Shown here: piece after piece, positions 10,016 to 18,100 of the stretch
How positions within the stretch are numbered: the stretch's first letter is position 1
How the letters are laid out: each line of letters opens with the position of its first letter
NCBI GenBank assembly: GCA_029547045.1
Contig: JAKPQL010000006.1
Coordinates: forward strand, 1-64,000
Direction: 5' to 3'
From: Deltaproteobacteria bacterium
GTDB lineage: Bacteria > Desulfobacterota > Desulfomonilia > UBA1062
DNA: 64,000 nucleotides
Notes under the pieces: model-generated
Told to the model about the DNA's origin: nothing
Seen by the model: the letters and a program-made list of their open reading frames with translations, nothing else
Databases searched by the model: none
Position numbers and translations under genes: made by a program

Positions 10016-11112
10016 CCAGACAGGAACTCACGGACAGGCTCCTTGCACCCCTCAAGGGCAAGCGAAAGGTCCTCATCATCGCCCACGAGAACCCGGACCC
10101 GGACAGCATCGCCGCCGCCTACGGGCTGAAATACCTGTTCCGCAAGGCAGCGGGCATCCCTGCAGTCATCGCATACAGCGGCATCATCGGCAGGGCCGAG
10201 AACCGGTCCATGGTGAAGCTCCTGGGCATCGAACTGGTCCCGCTTTCCTCGGTGTCTGTGAGGAACTTCTCCATGATCGCCGTGGTGGACTGCCAGCCCC
10301 ACACCGGCAACCTCAAGCTGCCCAAGGGCGTGTTCCCCAACATCATCATCGACCACCACCCCATCCGGAAGTCCTCCCTGAACGCGGACTACCACGACAT
10401 CCCCCGGGACGTGGGGAGCACCTCCACCATCATCACCCAGTACCTGCGGATCCTGGGCATAGAGCCGGACCGGAAGGTGGCCACTGCCCTGTACTACGGG
10501 ATCAAGTCGGACACGAGAGACCTGGGCAGGCAGTCCACGGACGACGACGTGCGGGCCACCATCCACCTGTTTCCCCATGTCCTGCAGAAGAAGCTCGCGC
10601 GGATCGAGCACCCTGAGCTGCCGCGCCAGTACTTCACCGAGCTGAACGCCGTCCTGAACAGCGCGAACATCTACGGAGACGTGGTGACGGCGCGTGCAGA
10701 CCTCATCAGCTGGCCCGAGATGATCGGCGAGTTCGCCGACGAGCTCATCCAGATGGAGGGGATCCGCTGGTGCCTGTGCTACGGCAGGCACAACGGGAAC
10801 CTGCTCTTCTCCATCAGGTCGAAGCGGACCAACGACATGGCAGGGGTCCTTGCCCACAAGATCACCACGGGCATGGGCAAGGGAGGGGGGCACGAGACCT
10901 TTGCCGCGGGCAAGATCGACGTGGCCCAGGCCCTGAAGAAGGTGAAAGACCCGGAGGACATCCTGGTCAAGCGCTTCCTCAAGGAGGTGAACCCGAAGGG
11001 AACCGAACCGGTGCCGCTCATCGGGGCGCCCAGGGTCGAGGACAAGGGGAAGCCTGTGGAGAACAACGTCCCCGAGGTAAGCGCCGCGGTCGAGAAGAAG
11101 GAGAGGGCCTGA
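10012..11112 (+). CDS. DHH family phosphoesterase (NrnA-like)
   Basis: IIAHENPDPDSIAAAYGLKYL; IIIDHHP; GKGGGHETFAAGKI; ATG at 10012 rather than the listed 9922. Confidence 0.9.
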   Translation: MTRQELTDRLLAPLKGKRKVLIIAHENPDPDSIAAAYGLKYLFRKAAGIPAVIAYSGIIGRAENRSMVKLLGIELVPLSSVSVRNFSMIAVVDCQPHTGNLKLPKGVFPNIIIDHHPIRKSSLNADYHDIPRDVGSTSTIITQYLRILGIEPDRKVATALYYGIKSDTRDLGRQSTDDDVRATIHLFPHVLQKKLARIEHPELPRQYFTELNAVLNSANIYGDVVTARADLISWPEMIGEFADELIQMEGIRWCLCYGRHNGNLLFSIRSKRTNDMAGVLAHKITTGMGKGGGHETFAAGKIDVAQALKKVKDPEDILVKRFLKEVNPKGTEPVPLIGAPRVEDKGKPVENNVPEVSAAVEKKERA

Positions 11113-11134
11113 AGTATCTCCCGTGACCGGGCGC

Positions 11135-11530
11135 CTACTCAGACTGCCCGAGATCTGGCTTGCCGATCTGGAGCTTCGCCGTCCTGCTCCCGAGGATGTT
11201 GCACGTGCACGTCACCTCCAGCACGTCGCCCGGTGCGGCTGGCACGGCAAAGGTATAGGTGAAGCTCGTTTTGCCGGGCTGGCTCTCGTATTTGTTGCTG
11301 CTCACGGGCGCACCGTTCTTTACGATCTCCACCTGTTTGACGTAGTGCCAGGAGGGGATTATCGTACTGTGAGTGATCGTGACCGTGAGCGTTTGGGATG
11401 CGGCATCGTAGCTGAGCCGGACCTCCGCAGGCGGATGGGCGCTGGCGGTGGTGGGGAACCATGAGAAGGCTGCCAGTGCGACGATCATGAACAGCAGGAG
11501 GGTTACAGGGAAACGGTAACGATTCGTCAT
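11135..11530 (-). CDS. Secreted beta-sandwich protein, possibly superoxide reductase/SoxZ-like fold
   Basis: Start at MTNRYRFPVTLLLFMIVALAAFSWFPTTASA signal peptide; VTITHSTIIPSWHYVKQVEIVKNG and VTCTCNILG resemble SORL-type patterns by eye. Confidence 0.5.
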   Translation of the reverse strand: MTNRYRFPVTLLLFMIVALAAFSWFPTTASAHPPAEVRLSYDAASQTLTVTITHSTIIPSWHYVKQVEIVKNGAPVSSNKYESQPGKTSFTYTFAVPAAPGDVLEVTCTCNILGSRTAKLQIGKPDLGQSE

Positions 11531-11755
11531 GGTTTTGTCATCCTTTCCGAGGGTGTGCGAAGACATGGTTCGTTGATACCATGGCAACGGGGAAGGGGGA
11601 AGCCCTTTGTTGAGAGACAGGGCGTTATAAGCTGGGAAATACGCGGCACGGACGAACCAGGCGGACGCAGCCCCGGGCTTCACCCCGTGTCAATAGATAG
11701 AACAATCCCCCAGCTGGTTACCTTTCGTGTTCTTCTCTCGATACCATAACAATTC

Positions 11756-11784
11756 TTCACGTGGTCATTTCAATTGACTACAAT
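11756..11784 (+). promoter_or_regulatory. Candidate sigma70 promoter for the TA pair (TTCACG-17-TACAAT)
   Basis: Spacing and -10 match, 23 bp upstream of the antitoxin ATG. Confidence 0.4.
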
Positions 11785-11806
11785 GGGTCCCATCGGGAGG
11801 ATATCC

Positions 11807-12040
11807 ATGAAAAAGATGGGCATTAGCCAATTCAAGGCACATGCTTTGAAGATATTAGACCAGGTAGCCAAGACACACGAAGAGATTGTCATAACGAAAC
11901 GCGGGAAACCACTGGCACAAATCATTCCCTGCCAGAACAAGGATACGAACCCAGAACCAGGCACATTGGCCGATGCCTTCACATTTGAGCATGATATCAT
12001 AACTCCCCTTGGTGAAGAGCTGTTGAAATCAAGCAAATAA
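11807..12040 (+). CDS. Type II antitoxin, Phd/YefM family
   Basis: MKKMGISQFKAHALKILDQVAKTHEEIVITKRGKPLAQIIP; RBS gggagg. Confidence 0.85.
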   Translation: MKKMGISQFKAHALKILDQVAKTHEEIVITKRGKPLAQIIPCQNKDTNPEPGTLADAFTFEHDIITPLGEELLKSSK

Positions 12041-12045
12041 AGTAC

Positions 12046-12435
12046 TTGCGCGATACTCATACCTGGATATGGTGGCACATGAGGCCACAGAATCTTTCGG
12101 AGAACGTAATTTCGCTTATTGGGGATACAAGCAATTACAGCGAGCTGCTTTTATCCGCCATCTCTCCATGGGAATTCAGCAAGCTCCTCGAAAAGGGCAG
12201 GTTGGGCATTTCATATGATCCGGAAGACTGGATGCATACGGCTTTCGATATGCCGAAACTCAGGCTTGTCCCAGTATCTCCGGTAATTGCTTATCGATCT
12301 ACAGTATTGCCACAACCTTTTCACACCGATCCTGCGGATCAGATAATAGTAGCAACTGCCCGTGAAGAGGATGCCATTATTCTCTCAAAAGACGGGAGGA
12401 TTCTATCTTACCGGCATGCCCAGTGCCTCTGGTGA
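12046..12435 (+). CDS. PIN-domain toxin (VapC-like)
   Basis: MRDTHTWIWWHMRP; SAISPWEFSKLLEKGRL; DPADQIIVATAREEDAIILSKDGRIL; 5 bp downstream of the antitoxin, TTG start. Confidence 0.85.
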   Translation: MRDTHTWIWWHMRPQNLSENVISLIGDTSNYSELLLSAISPWEFSKLLEKGRLGISYDPEDWMHTAFDMPKLRLVPVSPVIAYRSTVLPQPFHTDPADQIIVATAREEDAIILSKDGRILSYRHAQCLW

Positions 12436-12479
12436 CAATAACGTGATGAGGGCGGTGGGCCGGTATTTTCCTCTTCGCT

Positions 12480-13481
12480 TTACTCGGGAACTGTAACCCC
12501 CAGCAGGTCAGCCGCGTAGCGGACCATCTTCATGTCCTCGTCCTGGCTCACCTTTTCGAGTCCCTCCTCCCGGCCCATGGAGCCGGAGCGCACGATCCCG
12601 GCGATCTCCCAGGCATAGGGGTGGAACGAGAACTGCCGCCGGTGCAGGTAGTTGGCCAGGGCATTCAGCAGGCAGTTGGTGGAGTTGGGGTCCGTGTCCT
12701 CGGGCTTCACCCAGCCTATCTCCTTGATCTTCCTGATGATATCGTTCTCGTCATACTCTGTGAAGGCCAGCGGGTGGATGTTCACGGGCCAGCGCTCTGC
12801 CTCGGTGGCCAGGTCGTCCTCGCTGAGGAAGAAGGGCTTCAGGCCGTCGCCGCAGGCTTCAAGAAGCGGGTCGCGAACGGTGCGCTGCGAGACGCGCTGG
12901 AGCCTCGGGTTCGTCTGCATGACCGCCGATGCGATGGGGGCCTGGCCGGGGGACCACCCGTAGGCCACGAGCGGAATACGGTAGGCGAGCGCGGTCTTGA
13001 GGATCATGGCCTTGACGATGCCGATGCACGTGGTGCAGATGGAGCTCGCCCTGTCGAGCGTCTTGGGGCTGTAGATCAGCCTGTCCGCCGAAAGGCCGAA
13101 GACCCGTTTCATGAGCGGGAAGGAAGGCCGGAAGAACACGCTCGTGGCGCCCAGCACGTCGGTCATCTTCGTGATGTTGACCTTGGCCTGCTCCGAGATG
13201 AACCCGTTGTCGAAGGTGTAGGCGAGCACGTTGAGCCCGTAGGTTTGCGTGAGCATCATGAGGGTGTAGGTGGAGTCCTTTCCCCCGCTGTAGGCCAGCA
13301 GCACGTCGAACCCCCCCTTGCCGCGCTTCTTCTCGATGATTTCCTCGAACCGCTTGAGGTGCTCGCGCTTCTCGTCGACTGTGGGGATGGGTGTCTTCCT
13401 GCAGTAGCTGCAGACGCCGTTCTCGTCGAAGCTGATGCCGGGAAAGGTTTCAGGCAGTACGCACTTTGTGCAGCAGTTCAT
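12480..13481 (-). CDS. PP-loop ATP-pyrophosphatase related to N-acetyl sugar amidotransferase (WbuX/PseA-like)
   Basis: CTKCVLPETFPGISFDENGVCSYC zinc-type N-terminus; VLLAYSGGKDSTYTLMML PP-loop; ICTTCIG. Confidence 0.75.
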   Translation of the reverse strand: MNCCTKCVLPETFPGISFDENGVCSYCRKTPIPTVDEKREHLKRFEEIIEKKRGKGGFDVLLAYSGGKDSTYTLMMLTQTYGLNVLAYTFDNGFISEQAKVNITKMTDVLGATSVFFRPSFPLMKRVFGLSADRLIYSPKTLDRASSICTTCIGIVKAMILKTALAYRIPLVAYGWSPGQAPIASAVMQTNPRLQRVSQRTVRDPLLEACGDGLKPFFLSEDDLATEAERWPVNIHPLAFTEYDENDIIRKIKEIGWVKPEDTDPNSTNCLLNALANYLHRRQFSFHPYAWEIAGIVRSGSMGREEGLEKVSQDEDMKMVRYAADLLGVTVPE

Positions 13482-14979
13482 GTTTCAACGCCTCCTTGTC
13501 GATCTTGCCGGACGGCTTCTTCGGCATGGCTCTCAGCACATGCCAGTACTTGGGGTGCTTGTGCGGGGCGAGCCGGCCGGCAATGTAGCGCTGCAGGGCG
13601 GCCAGGTGGAATCCGTCCTCCCCGAGCGGCACGACGAAGGCCGCCGGAACCTCGGAGAGCAGCTCGTCAGGGTGGCCGATGACCGCGGACTCGTGCACCA
13701 TGCCCGAAGCGATGATGGCGTCCTCGATCTCCTTGGGGGAGACGCGCTCGCCGCCGATCTTGAGCATTTCCTTCTTCCTGCCCGTGAGGAAGATGAACCC
13801 TTCCGCGTCCTTGTGCCCCAGGTCCCCGGTGACGAGCCCCCAGGGCTTCAGCGCCTTGGCCGTCTCGTCCGGGTCCTGCCAGTAGCCCTGCATGATGTTC
13901 GGGCCCTGTGCGCAGATGTTCCCGACCTCTCCGTGGCCAAGGACGTTGCCCTGGTCGTCCCGCACGGTCACCTCCACGCCGGGGATGGGGATGCCGATGG
14001 AGCCGAGCTTGTCCGTGACGAGCCTGTCCGGAGGCAGGTAGGTGAGCCTGGCGGACGCCTCGGTGGCGCCGTACATGACGAAGAGAGGAACCCCCTTCAG
14101 GTGCTCTATGACCCGCCGGGTGAGGGCAGGGGCCATGGCGCCTCCCGCCTGGGTCACGTACCGGAGCGTGGGTATGGTCGTGGAGGGGAAGATGGACCGG
14201 TTCATGAGGATGGCGAAGGTGGAGGGCACGCCGGCGAAGCCGGTCACCTCCTTATCCACCATCTCCTTGATCACGGCGTTGGGGAAGGCGAACCGGTTGT
14301 TGATGACCACCGAGCCCCCGGCCATGACATGGGTGTTGAGCAGGGTCTTGCCGTATACGTAGTAGAAGGGGAGCACCGCCATGACCCTGTCCGCGCTCGT
14401 GAGCCCCAGGTAGGAGACGATGGCCGCCGTGTTCGTGCAGAGGTTGCGGTGGCTCAGCATGACGCCCTTGGGAGCCCCCGTACTCCCGGAGGTGTAGACG
14501 ATGGCAGCCAGCGCGTCCTCGGGCACGGAGATGTCGGGCCGGGTGCTGTCCATGGCCTCGATCTGCGCCCAGGGTATCACGATGCGCGAGGCCACGGCCT
14601 GGATCTCCCCCTGGCTCAGCACCACCTCCGCGTCGATGTCGGAGAGCCTGCTGGATGCGGTCCTGGAGAGGATGCACGCCTTCGCGCCCGAGTTCTTCAC
14701 ATAGTACTGCGCCTCGGAAGGCGTGGTCCGGTCGTGGATCTCCACGCTCACGCAGCCCGCCTTGAGGATGCCGTAGTAGGCTGCGGCGCTCTCCATGGAG
14801 TTCTCCATGACCACGAGCACGCGGTCCCCGGGCTCAAGGCCCGATTCGGCCAGGAGGCGGGCGATCCTGTTGGAGAGGCCCTCCAGCTCACCGTAGGAAA
14901 CAGACCGGTCACCGTGGAGCAGGGCGGTCCGTTCGGGGGCCTTCTGGGCAGAGGAGGTGAGCAGGTCGCAGACGCGCAT
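13450..14979 (-). CDS. AMP-dependent acyl/aryl ligase
   Basis: AIVYTSGSTGAPKGVMLSHRN; MYGATEAS; KMLKIGGERVSPKEIED; PSGKIDKEAL. Confidence 0.92.
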   Translation of the reverse strand: MRVCDLLTSSAQKAPERTALLHGDRSVSYGELEGLSNRIARLLAESGLEPGDRVLVVMENSMESAAAYYGILKAGCVSVEIHDRTTPSEAQYYVKNSGAKACILSRTASSRLSDIDAEVVLSQGEIQAVASRIVIPWAQIEAMDSTRPDISVPEDALAAIVYTSGSTGAPKGVMLSHRNLCTNTAAIVSYLGLTSADRVMAVLPFYYVYGKTLLNTHVMAGGSVVINNRFAFPNAVIKEMVDKEVTGFAGVPSTFAILMNRSIFPSTTIPTLRYVTQAGGAMAPALTRRVIEHLKGVPLFVMYGATEASARLTYLPPDRLVTDKLGSIGIPIPGVEVTVRDDQGNVLGHGEVGNICAQGPNIMQGYWQDPDETAKALKPWGLVTGDLGHKDAEGFIFLTGRKKEMLKIGGERVSPKEIEDAIIASGMVHESAVIGHPDELLSEVPAAFVVPLGEDGFHLAALQRYIAGRLAPHKHPKYWHVLRAMPKKPSGKIDKEALKHELLHKVRTA

Positions 14980-14986
14980 CGCTTCC

Positions 14987-15247
14987 TTAGGATGACACGC
15001 CCTTGGATGCAAGGAATCTGATAATATTATTGATGGTTTCCAGGTTCTCGGGCACGAGTTCCTCGTCGGCTACCTTGATCTCGAAGGTGGTCTCCAGATA
15101 TTCCACCAGCTCCAGCACCCCGGTGGAATCCATGATCCCGCTCTCGATGAGGGACTGGTCAGAGTCGATGGCCACGTCGATGCGGCCGGCTATGAAGTTT
15201 TCCCGTATGAAAGTGGTGACTGTGTCACGTACGTCAGGCATGAACAT
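14987..15247 (-). CDS. Acyl carrier protein
   Basis: SLIESGIMDSTGVLELVEYLETTFEIKVADEEL (Ser attachment site in DST); ENLETINNIIRFL. Confidence 0.88.
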   Translation of the reverse strand: MFMPDVRDTVTTFIRENFIAGRIDVAIDSDQSLIESGIMDSTGVLELVEYLETTFEIKVADEELVPENLETINNIIRFLASKGVSS

Positions 15248-15419
15248 CCCCTCGCGTCGTTCTATTGACTCGTATGACCTATCGGCAACATGTACTGCAA
15301 AAATGACCGTTTCATCAATGCGAAAAATACTTTTCCGCACGCTTGCACCTTGTGCGGGAAGTACCGGGAGTGATACTATCCTCCCGGCACACACCATCCC
15401 ACAGAAGACTGGAGGAACC

Positions 15420-16433
15420 ATGGCTTTCGGCCCTGACGTGCTGAGAATAGACCCCAGGGAGGAGACCGAGCGCATCGCTGCCTTTCTCCAGGACCAGGTC
15501 AAGACGGTCTACCGCAGGAACGGGTTCGTTGTCGGCCTCTCGGGAGGCATCGACTCGGCGGTCATGGCCGAGCTTGCGGTGCGCGCCGTGGGGAAGGACG
15601 CCGTGGCGGGCCTGGTACTCCCCGAGCGGGAGTCCAACCCGCTGAGCGCCTCCTACGCACGGGCCCATGCCGCCAAGATGGGCATTGCGTGCCGTGAGGC
15701 GGACATCACGGCCACGGTGGACAGCGTCATGCCCTATGCGATAAGGGACGAGTACATCCGCACCCTCGTCCCCGAGTACGAACCCGGCTGCACCTACAAC
15801 ATCACGCTGCCCACCGACCTCCTGGAACGTGAATCCTTCAGCTTCTACGTGCTCCAGGTGCGGCTCTCCGACGGGTCGATAAAGAAGAAGCGGCTCGGGT
15901 TCGAGGCCTTCAGGGCCATCACCTCCTTTGCCAACATCAAGATCAGGGCCCGCATGCTCCACCTCTACCACGAGGCAGAGAGCCGAGGCTCTGTGGTGGC
16001 AGGCACCACCAACCGCACCGAGTACCTCCTGGGCGACTTCTGCAAGTACGGAGACGGCGGCACGGACGTGGAGCCCCTGGCGCACCTCTACAAGAACCAG
16101 ATCTACCAGCTGGCCGGTCACCTGGGCGTGATCCCGGAGATCATCAACCGGCCGCCCAGCCCGGACACCTTCAGCCTTCCGGTCACGGACCAGGAGTTCT
16201 TCTTCCGCATCCCCTTCGACAGGCTCGACCATCTGCTCTATGCCTGGGAGCACGCCGTCGCCGTGCCCGAGACGGCGTCCGCGCTCGGCCTGAGCGAGGA
16301 TGCCGTGAAGAGGGCCTTCACCGATTTCACCGCCAAGTCGCGGGCCACGGCCCACCTGCGGCAGATGCCCGGGTCCATCCCCTTCGGGATCACTGCGCAG
16401 GGGGTGGGCACTCCACCACGTTCCCCGGGTTGA
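15420..16433 (+). CDS. NadE-family NAD+ synthase-like amide ligase
   Basis: ATG at 15420 with RBS ggagg; VVGLSGGIDSAVMAELAV; AGTTNRTEYLLGDFCKYGDGGTDVEPLAHLYKNQIYQLAGHLGV; PPSPDTF. Confidence 0.85.
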   Translation: MAFGPDVLRIDPREETERIAAFLQDQVKTVYRRNGFVVGLSGGIDSAVMAELAVRAVGKDAVAGLVLPERESNPLSASYARAHAAKMGIACREADITATVDSVMPYAIRDEYIRTLVPEYEPGCTYNITLPTDLLERESFSFYVLQVRLSDGSIKKKRLGFEAFRAITSFANIKIRARMLHLYHEAESRGSVVAGTTNRTEYLLGDFCKYGDGGTDVEPLAHLYKNQIYQLAGHLGVIPEIINRPPSPDTFSLPVTDQEFFFRIPFDRLDHLLYAWEHAVAVPETASALGLSEDAVKRAFTDFTAKSRATAHLRQMPGSIPFGITAQGVGTPPRSPG

Positions 16434-18012
16434 GGACGAGGCGCGGGTCCATGGCCCTCTTGCACGCCAGGACCTGGCTGGCGGCATCCCTTCCGTGACA
16501 CGCCAGGAAGTCGGCACGCTTCCTTCTGCCCGTGCCGTGCTCGCCCGAGTAGACCCCTCCCAGTGCGGACGACTTCTCGATGATGCGGTCGTACACGTGC
16601 CCCGCATCTGAGAGCTGGCCGCGCTCAGGCATGATCATGAAGTGGAGGTGGCAGTCGCCCAGGTGGCCGAAGGCGAGGTACTCGAGGCCTGCAGAGCGGA
16701 GCAGGTCGTGGGTGAAGGCCAGGAACTCGCCGAACCTGTGGGCAGGCACCACGGTGTCGGTCATGATGGTGTGCGTGCCCTTCTGCCTGACCAGTTCCAG
16801 CGAGTTGGCGGGCAGGGAGTGCCTGGCCCCGAAGAACAGGGCCCGGTCCCGCTCGTGCACGAGCGCCAGGATGTCCTCGCCCGACACGGGCTGCGGAGCG
16901 CCCTGCAGGATGTCGAGCCAGCGCTGACCGGCCGATTCCAGGGACTCCCGCTCCAGGGCCACCTGCAGGTAGACGCCCACGCGGTGATCCTTCCTGAAGA
17001 GCCTCTGCTCGTGGTCCATGAACCTCCTGCAGTGCGGGCCGAAGTACTCGCACGCGCTGAGCGCGGAGAACGCCCCGGGCCGATCGTCCCGCAGGTGGGC
17101 CAGCAGCCGCAGGGCATGGGGCTCGTCAGGCAGCGAGCAGAAGAGGTCGAGGTGCCCTGCCGGGGTCTTGGCCAGATCCAGGGTGCATCCCGTGATGAGC
17201 GCGAAGATCCCCTCGCTCCCCACCATGAGGTCCACCAGGTCGAGGCGTCCGTCAGGGCTGGAGAAGGGGCCGCCGGCGTTTTTCACAGCGGGCCTGGGGT
17301 AGCGGGGCACCGGGACCGCGGCCAGTCTCCCGGCACGATCGAACAGGAAGACTCCGGCTTCAGATACGTACTGGCCCCTCCCGGCACGCACCAGGCGGCC
17401 GTCTGCGGTGACGAGGCGAAGACCGCGCACCCATGGCCTCATGGCCCCGCGCTCCCCCGGGGTGAATCCCGAGGCGTTGCATGACAGGGTGCCGCCCACC
17501 ATGGCCTCGCAGCGGCTGGTGGGGTCCACGGGGAAGAAGAGCCTGCCGCCACTCTGTTCGAGGACCGCACGCCGCATGTCCTCGAAGACGAAGCCCGTGG
17601 CGCACGTGACTGTCCGCGCCGTGGTGTCCACCACGATTCCCGGCGAGAGCATCCTCTCCAGGGAGAGGATGATGCCCCCTTCGGGCGTGGCGCTGCCCGT
17701 GAGGTTCGTCCTGCCCGCCGAGATCCTCACCGGTATACCCAGGGCGCTGCACGCGGCAAGGACGCAGGCGCATGCACGCTCGCTGTCGGGCCGCACCAGC
17801 CCTCCTGCGTGGCCGGGCAGGTTGGACTGGTCGCTGACGTAGGCGGATACGATGTCCGTGTCGCGCTCGAGACGCAGGGAAAAGGCCCGCTCGAGGACGT
17901 CTGCGAGGGCGTCCAGGTCGCCGCCTTCTCGGGGTGCCGGACGCAGGGTCTGGAACAGGCGGTATTCCGACGCGCTCAGGATGTCTTCAGTCATGACGCG
18001 GTGTGTGGGCAT
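16390..18012 (-). CDS. FAD-binding oxidase (glycolate/D-lactate dehydrogenase GlcD-like)
   Basis: AGRTNLTGSATPEGGIILSLERM; GEHGTGRRKRADFL; AFGHLGDCHLHFMI; DPRLVLNPGNVV. Confidence 0.88.
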   Translation of the reverse strand: MPTHRVMTEDILSASEYRLFQTLRPAPREGGDLDALADVLERAFSLRLERDTDIVSAYVSDQSNLPGHAGGLVRPDSERACACVLAACSALGIPVRISAGRTNLTGSATPEGGIILSLERMLSPGIVVDTTARTVTCATGFVFEDMRRAVLEQSGGRLFFPVDPTSRCEAMVGGTLSCNASGFTPGERGAMRPWVRGLRLVTADGRLVRAGRGQYVSEAGVFLFDRAGRLAAVPVPRYPRPAVKNAGGPFSSPDGRLDLVDLMVGSEGIFALITGCTLDLAKTPAGHLDLFCSLPDEPHALRLLAHLRDDRPGAFSALSACEYFGPHCRRFMDHEQRLFRKDHRVGVYLQVALERESLESAGQRWLDILQGAPQPVSGEDILALVHERDRALFFGARHSLPANSLELVRQKGTHTIMTDTVVPAHRFGEFLAFTHDLLRSAGLEYLAFGHLGDCHLHFMIMPERGQLSDAGHVYDRIIEKSSALGGVYSGEHGTGRRKRADFLACHGRDAASQVLACKRAMDPRLVLNPGNVVECPPPAQ

Positions 18013-18039
18013 GAATCCTCCGCAGATTCACCATACCAG

Positions 18040-18069
18040 TTGATTCCTGGCAAGGGGAACACCTATTAT
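18040..18069 (+). promoter_or_regulatory. Candidate sigma70 promoter (TTGATT-18-TATTAT) for the CoA-transferase gene
   Basis: In the 88-bp divergent intergenic region. Confidence 0.45.
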
Positions 18070-18100
18070 TGGAGCATCTACCAGAACCAGGGAGGATCAC

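Noticed and set aside
13435-15021. 528-aa plus-strand ORF opposite the AMP-ligase
   Set aside because: Antisense shadow of a motif-complete ligase.
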